From NCBI GenBank assembly GCA_008711295.1, contig VUYV01000008.1, positions 1,369,588-1,433,587 of the forward strand: DNA of 64,000 nt, written 5' to 3'. Under the pieces are notes generated by a model. It did not search any database, was not told the DNA's origin, and saw only the letters and a program-made list of their open reading frames with translations. Source of the DNA: Anarhynchus alexandrinus. Lineage: Eukaryota; Chordata; Aves; Charadriiformes; Charadriidae. The position numbers and the translations under genes were made by a program. How positions within the stretch are numbered: the first letter of the stretch is position 1; every line of letters starts with the position of its first letter. Shown here in pieces: positions 55,001-64,000 of the stretch.

Positions 55001-56089
55001 ACTGGAATGCTTGTGTCTTTCAGAAATTACCTGAATAACGAAGGGAACGTTCTTCCCACTTGAGCAGCTGCTTTGCATTTACTATTCTAGGGATTTCCTT
55101 ACCTGAAGCCTTGTTAAAGATGGACCACTGCACAAAATGTGATGCAGCTAGCAGAACGTACAAAAAATAAAAGACCTCCTGTGGGCATGGCAGCAGTAAA
55201 AAGAAGGCTGAAGGAAGTCTTGGGTTTCTTTTTTCCACTGAGGTATATCATCGTTTGAAAATGCAGCATTTGGAAAGGGCGATTGATGAGCTTTTTCTGT
55301 CTTACCTACCTGCTTTCAGATTTCCTGTAGCTGGAAAGTCTTGTGTTAAAACTTCCATCTTTTGACTTTGAAAGCCTTCTCATGGTCTTTGGGGAAGCAT
55401 GCTATATAAGGAGAAGTTCAGGCAGTCCTTCGTCCTGAAGATGAGAGACCAGCTGGGCTTAGCAAAGGACAGGCTAAAAGTACTTCACCATTAACTATTT
55501 TCAAATCAGTTGTGTGTGATGAGTTTTCTGTTGGCTGAAACAACTTCAGAACTGTGGGTTAATTGTGAGAATTTGAGGAGAGATGAGGTACAAGAAGGAC
55601 TAGAAAAACCCAAAATATGCTAAATGGGAGGAGAGAAGGATCTAGGGATGGATAAAAGTAGTCAGCTTGGCTTCAGTTCTTGGAAAAATCGAGGAGCAAG
55701 TGAACGAAACATGTTTTTTCCTAACTACTTCTGAAAGTAACGTGGGTAGGAGAGTTAATTGATATGTAATTGTCAAGGAAATATTTTCAGACCATTCTAA
55801 TTTCCTTAGTTTAAAAAGTTTCTTAGGAAGAAAACAAACACCTTCCCTTATTCTTTCCTCCACAGCTACCAGCCCATTACACTCTTGTAAGGAAATAGGG
55901 CATGTGGTCTTAACTGACACAGGATGGCTACGAGAAGAGATGGATGAGTTTTGAGAGAAGAAGTAAAGATGATAATATTGAAGGCTGCTTTGTGTGGGAT
56001 TTTGCACTTGTGTATTCTGAGTAAGCTTCTACTAGATGTCTTTCACTCACACCCTGGATGACAGAGTTAGCTAATTTGTTAAATTTTCA
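49074..56089. other. Intronic sequence without recognised genes
   Basis: No exons or confident repeats were recognised. Two overlapping frames at 52963-53304 have no protein-family resemblance. Sequence from about 55640 onward may already belong to the old LINE that is clearer from 56090. Confidence 0.55.
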
Positions 56090-56740
56090 CACCACTTAAA
56101 GCTGCAAGAGGGAGGACAAGGTTAGAGTTCAAAACTGGTAAACTTTTTTGGAAGGAGGAAGAATTTGGAGGAGCCAAGTGAAAGTTAATACAGTTAGACA
56201 GGAGTAATCAGCTAGTTAAACATTAAATGGAAAAGGACCAGCCTCACGGCAGTTTCCGAGAAAAGGATCTAGGGATTACGGTAGTGAAGGGATTTCAGAT
56301 CGATGTAGTCAGTAGTGTTATACTTCTGCGCTAAAACCTGATGCCTCTTGTGTCGGGAGGGATGAAGAAGGGAGTTGTAGAGCCTCCAAAACATGTGAAA
56401 TGACACCATACGTGCACCTAACACCGATCTCGTATCTGCTGGGGATCTCCATCGTGCTTTGGGCATGGCACTGCTGGAAGATCACGGGCTGGTTGGAGAG
56501 GATTCAGAGTTAATTATCAGAGCCCCACTATCTACTTAGTACTGGGTGTTCTACCTAGTGCTAAACTAGAAATGCTAAGCCTAAAGAAAAGGCTAGAGAA
56601 GGATTTAAGTCCTCAAATCTGTAGAAGACTTTTGGGCAAGATGAACAGCCTGTTCTTCATGCCTACAGTGGCAAAAAGAAATGTGCTTAAATCATAGCAA
56701 TACTGCTGGATGGTCCTAATTATAGAGAGTGTGAAGCGGT
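56090..56740 (+). mobile_element. Old, heavily diverged CR1-like LINE fragment, sense orientation
   Basis: Landmarks of the CR1 reverse-transcriptase ORF appear in the correct order. AAAAGGATCTAGGGATTACG corresponds to the usual Lys-Asp-Leu-Gly segment. AGTCAGTAGTGTTATACTTC comes next, and then the highly characteristic GGCTGGTTGGAGAGGATTC. It continues with CTAAAGAAAAGGCTAGAG, GAACAGCCTGTTCTTCATGC and AATGTGCTTAAATCATAGC. Stops and indels interrupt every frame, so it is an ancient, dead copy. The divergence is much greater than in the CR1 pieces at 42.5-46.3 kb, implying an older insertion. The 5' edge is uncertain and could extend to about 55640. Confidence 0.7.
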
Positions 56741-56804
56741 GGAGCTGAATGCCTGTAGGAACTGCTGGGTCCCTGCCACTGGTCTAAAAGAGCACATCTG
56801 GGAA

Positions 56805-56822
56805 AATAATAATAATAATAAT
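56805..56822 (+). repeat. (AAT)6 microsatellite
   Basis: Six AAT units in tandem lie just downstream of the old LINE fragment. It is likely to be length-variable between individuals. Confidence 0.85.
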
Positions 56823-58522
56823 CTGTTGGGAATGACCAAGATTTAACCGTTCCTGTTTCTGAACAGGAAGATAGACTTGTCTTGCTTTTATTTAAGTTTC
56901 TTGGGCTAATATTAACACAAATGAAGCCAGTGATGTATACATACCGATGTATGTACACCACCCCCAGAGATAGGTATGTGGAAAAAGGGAGGACTCTCTC
57001 CACAAAATACACCAATTCAGTCTTTATTAATGTGGTGTCTTTTAACTGAACAATCAATAGGTTGATGGAGAAATGGCTTGTTGACAGAAACAGAAGTTTA
57101 TTAAGGTCTTGTATACATGTAGAAAGCCTTTTCATGCTGAATCGAGGTTTGAATGAGGTATGAACTCAGTTGGCTAGAGTGTGGGTGCAGCCCAACAGCC
57201 CTTCTCCAGAGTGCCCCGAACTCTAAATTGTGAAAGCTTTCTGAGACTGCAGGCTAGAAAGGTCTCAATTCTAATTTAACTTCCTTCAAGGTGGGACATA
57301 TACCAACCCTTTTATTTTTTTTTATCCCCTGCTTTCCGTGCAGGAGCATGGTAGTATCCTGAGTTGAAGCCGGCTGTGCAGCGTCTTCACAGGGTTCTTG
57401 GCAAGAGCTCTTTTTATGTTACCTCTGAAGCCTGGCTGAGAATCTGCTTCCCGTTCCTTCTGAAAGTCTCTAATACCTTACATGCTGCTCTTTCTTCTTG
57501 GCATGTTCTCTCTTGACATCCTCTGCGATCTTATTTCCTTGGGCACCTTGTTGCATCCAGGATAAGAACAATTTTATCCCATCAATGGATTTGGTCTGCT
57601 CCAATCTACACCAAAGCCGGACACAGCAAACAAGAAGCCGACCTCCCCTTTTCAAGGGTTTCCTAGGTTTTATTTGAAAAGCGGAAGAAGGGCAGAGAAA
57701 AAGAAAACTCAAGAGTTTTCTATTTGTTCTGGTAGTGCTCTGGATCTATATTGGAAAAAACTTACAGAAGCTTGTAAATTGGGGGGAAAAAGTTGATAGC
57801 TTGAGTAGAATGCTTTCTCTTGGAAAACCCAGGGACAATGAAGCTGTATCTTTACTTTAGAAAAAAAAAAACACCACCTTTAGCTTCCTGGAGTGATGGA
57901 AGAGCTGATAAACAGGTTAAAATATTTTCATGCTGCTCGTGACTCTTGTTTGTTTTCTGGTGTATTAGAGCTGAAACTTGGTACTCCGCATGCGGAGAAT
58001 CAAGTACATCCTCATATAGGTGTGATTATACAAACTGAATAACATAAGCAGCACCTAGAAATTTTGTAATTCGTTCCATTTTTTATTTTGTTGTATTTGG
58101 TGTTTTTTTCTTTCTCTTTTTTGCTTTTTTATTCTCAGGAAAGACATAATCTCAAGGATTTGGATACCAACGTAACAGGTCTCCAGTCTTGTCTGAGGCT
58201 GTTACTGTCACTAGGGAAACTTCAGTCTTCTATACTTTTTTTTCTTATTTCATCCTTGAATTCTTGAAGGTAGAACATATTTGATATAACCTACAAAAGC
58301 GTAATTTATCTGTTGTTTCTTTCACACCACTCCTGCCTTATCTTCTCGTTTCTGTGAATTCTGCGCAGCACAGACAATAGGCTTTGTGCAGGCAGGCTGT
58401 GGTCCTTCTCCGGGGGAAGCTGAACTGCCTCTTCAGAGACGGGAGACTTTCTGTGCAATTCAGTGATAGAGGGAATCATATCAATTTGTTAATTAAGGCT
58501 ATTTTCGAAGGTAAATCCAATT

Positions 58523-58554
58523 TAAAAAAAACAAAACAAAACAAAAAAAAAAAT
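58523..58554 (+). repeat. A-rich (CAAAA)n-type low complexity
   Basis: Long A runs alternate with single C. It could be the eroded tail of a retroposed sequence, but no body is recognisable upstream. Confidence 0.8.
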
Positions 58555-59252
58555 CAAGTGATTGAAGAAGCTAAAATGCTTATAGGACAGACTTTTCAAG
58601 TAAAGGTCTCCTTCATATTCGTACTTTTTCTAAAAACACAGGTTTTGTAGCTTATTCTGTGACTTAATGGAACAAATCTGATTATTAAATGCAAATTCCT
58701 CTTCAAGGTGGCCTTAACATACTTCAGCATTTCATTATCGACCTTGCTGTGAAAGATTAAATAGTTCTGAGATGAGTGCTTTTATGACCCTTTCTGAAGG
58801 GTTTAGTGTGTGTGGTAGAAGCTTCATTTTTGTATTTGTGAATGCATTTTAACCCTTTTCATACAATGCCTTTCACAAGCGTGAATTGCCTTCATATTCT
58901 TAGAAGAAGTGCATAGAAGGAAAAAACATGCTTGCTGTATCGTGTGATGCTTACTCCTGGATCGAGTAAACTGGTTCATGGGTGGGTTTGCTGCACCGCT
59001 GTCCAATAAAAATACTGCAGTATCTCCCTGTGTGGTACAGCGGGGAGCGGGGCTGTCTGCACTGCTCGGGTATGCTGTCTGAAGAGTCGTCTTAAAGACT
59101 GTATGTAACTGGGAGACAACTCTTCCCAAGTTCAAGACTTCCCCATACTATTAAGGACTAGATACAGAATTTAAAGACCAACTGTTTTTTCCCATGTTTG
59201 CTCTGGAGTGCATGCTAACAGATAGCTTGATGGCAGGAATCATTTGAACTGC

Positions 59253-59278
59253 TTTTTTTTTTTTTTTTTAAAAAAAAA
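59253..59278 (+). repeat. T17-A9 homopolymer junction
   Basis: Seventeen T pass directly into nine A, making a self-complementary AT block able to fold back on itself. Confidence 0.9.
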
Positions 59279-60596
59279 GCGTTACCCGTAGAATCTGCTT
59301 TCTGGTCTCTAAACAGCCTGTGACTTCAAAAAGTTATTCTTAAAATTTTCAGGCAAGGATAGTCTGAGTCTGCCACTCTGTGCCGAGAGTGCATTAGTAA
59401 AGACAGTGCTTGTGGAAAATATGCTTTATACATCAGGATTGGCATTTAGCTGTTGCATCTATGGAAAAATAGTTATTTTCTAGGCCTTGCAAAAAGACCT
59501 TGTAAGTTTGGCTGTGTGTTTTCAGCTGGCATTTTTAAGTGTTTCCTCTTGCAGCTTGCTTGCGTTATATAAAGATAGGAGGAATTGTTGCAGCTCTGGG
59601 TTGACGTGACACAATTCCAAAGCCCTATTAACCTTTTAGTCTGGGCACTTCTGGTTTTGGTTTGCTGGTAGGCAGCTAGCAGTATTTCAGTTTATATTGC
59701 CATGGTGTTTTGCACACATATCCCACCCCTAGTCTCCAAGTGGAGGAAAGGTGGAGTTTTTCAGGGTATAGGTGGGGGGCCTTGATGCTATTTCTAAGGT
59801 TGGCTTTAAAAACAAAGACACACCCCACCCCCCCCTTTTCTTTCAACCCAACGTTATGCTGATTTGGAAAACTGTTCTTCCCTGAAAGACTTTTTCTTCA
59901 TTCTGTTTTCTATGGATGATTAAGTTAAGACAAGTCACAGCGATATCGACACACAATCTTTCTGCTTGACCAAATACTCCAGAAATACAGTAATTAAAAT
60001 TCTCTTCTTAATGGAAAGTAGAGGTTAATTATAGAAGTCTTTTGGGAATACTTAAAATGGAAAAGTAATCATGTTTATCCTGCATTAGAATGGAAGTAAA
60101 AAAATGTGTTATGGCACTTCCGTGATATGTTAACCTCAGAATTGGAGACTCTTTTTCTCTTGAGGGCTGAATTATTTTTAATGTTTCTTAATATTTGTTA
60201 TACAAAACAAATTACCACACTGCTGTGGTATGGCAGCCATACCACAAAAGGCCAAGAAAAGAGTCCTAAGGGTATGTATCATTTGTTATAAATGCGGTTC
60301 TTGAGCACATCTATTAGTTTGCATAAGTTGTGATGAGGCAGATTTCGGTCTGCAATGGATTGCTCAGGACTGTTACCCATATTGATTCCCATATGAACAG
60401 ATGAATATGTTACAGGGGTGAAGACTTTGAGTTTAAGAGTCCATTGGTGTAAATAGTCAAAGCAGGAAATACTGTCTTATAGACCGAGCTATTTCTAATA
60501 TGTTCAGGGAGACAATATTGCGAGTAGCAATATCTCTTGTGCACATTACAGTATTTTGAAATGAGGATGTGTTTTATGTTTAAAAAATGTAGAAGG

Positions 60597-60635
60597 CTAA
60601 CCCAAAAATTGTGTGATGTGATTTGTGTTTTACAG
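60597..60635 (+). promoter_or_regulatory. 3' splice site with branch-point candidate before the neogenin exon
   Basis: The sequence CTAAC at 60597-60601 matches the branch-point consensus and places its adenosine 35 bases before the AG at 60634-60635. The pyrimidine tract between them is weak and interrupted by purines, ending TGTGTTTTACAG. The downstream frame and homology fix the cut after 60635. A weak tract may mean this exon depends on exonic or intronic enhancers, but this is inference. Confidence 0.85.
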
Positions 60636-60953
60636 GATCCCTTGTGAGAACCTTCACTCCTTTTTACTTCCTGGTGGAGCCAATGGACGTTCTGTCAGTT
60701 CGCGGAGCTTCTGTGATCATGAACTGTTCAGCTTATTGTGAAACTTCTCCAAAAATTGAATGGAAAAAAGATGGGACTTTTCTAAACTTGGTGTCAGACG
60801 ACCGTCGCCAGTTGCTACCGGATGGATCTTTATTAATAAACAGTGTGGTGCATTCCAAGCATAATAAACCTGATGAAGGATATTATCAGTGTGTGGCAAC
60901 TGTGGAAAGCCTGGGGACCATTGTCAGCAGAACAGCAAAGCTCACGGTAGCAG
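60636..60953 (+). CDS. NEO1: Neogenin internal exon encoding the first Ig domain (partial gene)
   Basis: Neogenin is a single-pass cell-surface receptor for netrins and repulsive guidance molecules, acting in axon guidance, adhesion and BMP signalling; its ectodomain has four Ig domains followed by fibronectin III repeats. This exon supplies 106 codons' worth of sequence and the first Ig fold. Numbering the split glycine as residue 1, I see the [12 protein letters not shown] entry strand, the Ig cysteine pair Cys31 and Cys86, core Trp43 in IEWKKDG, and the D-E-G-Y-Y-Q-C motif before strand F. Asn30 lies in an N-C-S glycosylation sequon. The exon starts and ends inside glycine codons (phase 1/1), as is usual for Ig-domain exons, so skipping it would keep the frame. 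The text fits neogenin much better than its paralogue DCC, notably [13 protein letters not shown] and [20 protein letters not shown]. Signal-peptide exon and later exons are outside the window. An unusual extra Cys35 follows the first Ig cysteine. Confidence 0.96.
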
Positions 60954-60959
60954 GTAAGT
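60954..60959 (+). promoter_or_regulatory. 5' splice site (GTAAGT) after the neogenin exon
   Basis: GCAG followed by GTAAGT is a near-perfect U1 consensus donor. It interrupts a glycine codon after the first base (phase 1). Reading through into the intron reaches an in-frame stop at 61001-61003, so retention of this intron would truncate the protein after the first Ig domain. Confidence 0.93.
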
Positions 60960-62439
60960 CTCTTCTGTTGTTGTTAAGTGTAACTAACAGCGTGACAATG
61001 TAGCTGTGTGCTCTGCCCTTGTAAAAGCGGAAGGTGCTTTCCAAGAAAGGAAAAGATTGTTTCGTCAGTTATCAGTGAAACTGGGACTGTATCTCTCATT
61101 TTACTAGCTGAAAGGTATCATATAGTCTATTCATCTAAGCGGCTTAATGTGTGGGTATTTCTCAGGAAATGCTGAAGATCAGGAAAACTGGAATGAATGG
61201 ATTAAAAATGTAATTGTCAGGTGCATGTAATCACAATGAAGATTTCCCACAGCTTGGGGGGAGGGGCGGGAAGAGCAGGGTTCTACTTTCTTTATGTATA
61301 AATACCCTTAAAAATAACCTTCTCTGCCTGCTTAAATGTTGAGATTTATCTACCCTCTGTCACGAAACTTTTGGGAAGCTCCTAAAAGCTATCAATGTGT
61401 ACAGTCCCGAAAGAACTGGAAGAGTGGTGGAGAAAGCAGGAGTGCTGGAGTTTTGTGTTTCTGTTTCTTGAGTATCAGGTGTGAACAAATAAGTTTGAAA
61501 AGTAACAAACAATGAAAGGTTTAAAACTTTCTTGACAGACATTAAGAAGCCCAAGTCACAACCTCACTTTTGGTGTTTTGAGTAACCTTTAGACATGACT
61601 TGGTAATAGCTTTTGTTTAGGGGGTCGAAAGTGGTCAGTAGGTGAAGTTTGCAGGTAAAAATAAAGAATATGACTGGGGAAAGTGATCTGTTTTCAGAAT
61701 GTCATTAGCTTCTGTCTCAGGGATCAGGAGTGTCAGACTGTGTGTTTTGTAAACCGTATAGCTGGTAGAGACTTACTACTTTGTAAGAGTGGGACTTCAA
61801 AAGCCAACAAAAAGAGAAGGTGAACTAAGGCAATGTAACTAGGGAAGAAGCCTAAGAAGCAATTTTCTTTTGTTTCCCTAATGATGTTTGCTAGCCTTTT
61901 TCAAACAGTCTTTTTTTCTTTGCTTAATAAATGTCTCGAGGTAATGAATTCTTCCTCACTAGTGCTACTGCATCTCCCAGAGCTGCTGCTTACTGTCATT
62001 TGTATTCCGATGTTGTTTTGATTAAGTTAGCTTGTAGCATTGTTGTGAAACATCAAATGTCAGAAATAAAAAAATAAATGGGGTTTTATACCTTAAAGGA
62101 GTGAATTCCAGAGTCTCAGAATGAGAAATACATTTCTAAGTTTCTTGGCAATGAGGACAATAAAAGCAGTTCTTGCACACTTATGTCAGGCAATTACCAC
62201 CTTCGTACATTGCTGCTGTTGTGATTAATTCTGCTGCTTTCCACATGAGATCATTCAGTGTTTTGCTTCTGTTATCATTCTGGTCTATACGATCGTTAAG
62301 TAAGGTTAATGGGGTTAAAAATGAAGGTAATCCAAAATGTCTTCAAAATTTCCAGTTCATTTTTCCTGTATCAGTGTAGAAGATGCTATTTTAATGGATA
62401 GTTTTTAAAACAATGGAATCCTGCAGAGCCTTTTAGTAT

Positions 62440-62500
62440 TTTAAAAAAAAACCAAAACAAAACAAACCTCAAACAAAACAAAAAACAAACCCCAACACAA
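62440..62500 (+). repeat. A-rich CAAAA/CAAAC low complexity
   Basis: Repeated CAAAA, CAAAC and CCAA units about 60 bases long in the intron after the neogenin exon. No function is apparent. Confidence 0.8.
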
Positions 62501-63021
62501 TTCTGGTGAGCTTTGTTTTCAAAATAATCTTTGCTAGAAAATGGAGCAAATGTAGTCTAACCCAAGCTAATACAAATGTTTGCAACACAACTAGTTGCTG
62601 CTTTGTCTCATATTGGTCTAGCAGCTGTATTAGAAGACTATTGATCAATTCCATGCAATAAAAATTGTAGGTTTTTTGTTCAGAACTAGAGGAAATGCTC
62701 TTGGCGCATGTTCTGCCTTGACTTGTGCCCTGACGTTAAGTTAGAAATGGGCACAAGAGCATCCTCTGGCTGCAGTGGGCATAACTTGTTCTGCTGCTCC
62801 AAAAGATTTGTCAAATGTAGGTGTGCGGAAACCTGCTTACTCAGTTAAGCGCCAAGAGCTGTGCGAGACTGCACAGAGTTTAATCCTTTAGTTGGGAGGA
62901 TGGGTAGCCTTGGCTGCTGAAGCCTTTGGAATAGAGATGGAATATTTAAATTCGGGTTTAACTATATTGCTTTTCTTGACCTCATTTGAATCCCTCAGTT
63001 TTATCAGTGCTTTTTAATATT

Positions 63022-63037
63022 CCCCCCCCCCCCCCCC
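63022..63037 (+). repeat. Poly-C tract (16 C)
   Basis: An uninterrupted run of 16 C. It is the third long poly-C tract in the window, and all three are on the NEO1 sense strand. Confidence 0.9.
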
Positions 63038-64000
63038 ATCTTAATTGGAAGCTTTCAGGCTGTGGTAAGTGTGGGGATGGTTAGCATAGTAAGGTCTCTC
63101 CTTGGCTTCAAGATAACAGTGGGAGGCAGCTAATTCCCATCTTAATTGAGCAGTGGTACATTGAATTCATACGGTGGGTGTGAATATTGTACTGCGATGC
63201 ACCTGATTTCTTTAGAAGAGAGTATTATGAAGCCTAACTTGCATGTTTTAACTGCTACTTACTCATTAAATAACTTCATTACCTGAAAATGACAAATTCT
63301 GGTGAGTAATGTAGGTCAGGGCAAAGAAAATGCAGTAAAAACATGCCGTGTTACGTCATATATATGAATGAATACAGGTTTTGAGTTTCTAGTCTTATAA
63401 CTGCAGCTTTCCCTAACAGCTGGTAGATAATGCCGAGCAATCTACCTGTAGCGAGTCTTCCATTAAACTCTAACAGGCTGATAAATTTTGATAAATTTCT
63501 CAAATTATTTAAAAGACTTTTTCTATATTACAGTTTGACAGATCTAAAATTTTTGAACATCAGGAACTGAAGCTCTTTTATTGCTGTAGGATGACAGGTA
63601 TTGATAACGCAAGGTGCTGCAAGGTGACAGAGGGGCTTAGTCAACCGTTGTATGAAAAAATCAAACCACACTCTCAATACCTGAGCACAGACCAGACTGT
63701 TCAGACAGTGACAGAATGCTTTACCTTCGAGACCTACTTTCTTGGTTTCTTGCCTCAATTTGTGTTTTTGACACAGTGCTATAAACGTGTCACGGCAGGG
63801 GAAAATTGATGATGGTGTGGATTGGCAAGTTTGTAGTGCGTGTGTCAATGTGCTTTTAAAGAACCTTTTCCATACGTGATAATAGATGAGAAGCCTTTAC
63901 AGGTTTCTGGAGGTGCGAGAATCAAAGTTTCTGTGGCAACTGAGACTTCTGTAGAAATTTATCTTGTCCTTCTTTAATCTAGTTTCTCATGTGATTTAGA

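Larger units (their letters stand above)
56741..60596. other. 3' end of intron before the neogenin exon
   Basis: Intronic sequence with low-complexity tracts: A-rich CAAAA-type at about 58523-58554, T17 followed by A9 at 59253-59278, and a C-rich stretch at 59822-59836. No additional exon is visible. Confidence 0.65.
1..60635 (+). other. NEO1: Intron preceding the Ig1 exon, probably NEO1 intron 1 (5' end not in window)
   Basis: The exon at 60636 begins at the residues that follow the signal-peptide exon in neogenin. The sequence to its left contains no other open frame bounded by splice sites that resembles a known protein, so it is read as a first intron of at least 60.6 kb. Large first introns are usual in guidance-receptor genes. 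No signal-peptide exon or strong CpG-island promoter was found, so the transcription start should lie upstream of base 1. A noncoding RNA or antisense gene inside the intron cannot be excluded from sequence alone. Confidence 0.85.
60954..64000 (+). other. NEO1: Start of the next NEO1 intron (3' end not in window)
   Basis: Downstream of the donor there is AT-rich sequence without recognisable coding or interspersed repeats. It contains an A-rich CAAAA-type low-complexity stretch at about 62440-62500 and a run of 16 C at 63022-63037. The second Ig-domain exon is not reached before the window ends. Confidence 0.85.

Noticed and set aside
56716..57135. 139-codon minus-strand open frame
   Set aside because: It includes an encoded (AAT)n run read as polytyrosine and part of the old LINE edge. 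No protein resemblance.
60623..60635. In-frame ATG just upstream of the neogenin exon as a start codon
   Set aside because: It overlaps the splice acceptor TTTTACAG, lacks a signal peptide after it, and the exon homology begins exactly at the AG. The frame is open there by chance.
60636..60953. Assignment of the exon to DCC
   Set aside because: DCC is the closest paralogue and shares the Ig layout, but the stretch from [11 protein letters not shown] to [10 protein letters not shown] fits neogenin and not DCC as I know it.
1..64000. Prokaryotic features, CRISPR arrays, rRNA or tRNA genes
   Set aside because: No regularly spaced repeats, no cloverleaf-like sequences and no conserved rRNA segments were seen. 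The window is intronic vertebrate DNA.

Overview
This is vertebrate nuclear DNA, almost certainly from a bird. The avian evidence is several CR1 LINE fragments of the type found across bird genomes, a solo LTR beginning TGTCCTGG on the minus strand with an intact 5-bp target duplication, and low overall repeat content. I saw no bacterial or phage organisation: no operons, ribosome-binding sites, CRISPR arrays or long ORFs. I cannot narrow the species further from sequence alone.

The one coding feature I can support is a 318-bp internal exon on the + strand at 60636-60953. It encodes an amino-terminal immunoglobulin domain that I recognise as the first Ig domain of neogenin (NEO1), the netrin/RGM receptor related to DCC. 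It has a branch-point candidate, a 3' splice site and a consensus GTAAGT donor, and both boundaries are phase 1. Everything to its left (1-60635) is best read as the large first intron of NEO1. The signal-peptide exon and promoter would lie further left, outside the window. Everything to its right (60954-64000) is the start of the next intron.

Layout: 1-27.9 kb is AT-rich intron with no interspersed repeat I can name confidently. It contains homopolymer tracts, a G-rich hairpin near 10.6 kb and a CpG-rich patch near 11.4 kb. From 27.9 to 32.4 kb there is a diverged LINE fragment, a short CR1 3' tail and a 721-bp solo LTR. From 32.4 to 42.5 kb there are two CpG-rich patches, and an assembly N next to a poly-C run at 41 kb. 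From 42.5 to 46.3 kb there is a cluster of four CR1 pieces in both orientations. At 48.7-49.1 kb there is a second LTR-like element. At 56.1-56.7 kb there is an old, heavily diverged CR1-like LINE. The neogenin exon follows at 60.6 kb.

I looked for an undescribed system and did not find one that the sequence supports. All listed ORFs other than the neogenin exon are short and look like chance frames or CR1 relics. The more useful observations are the repeat architecture, an additional cysteine in the Ig domain, and a few possible regulatory or structured-DNA sites.
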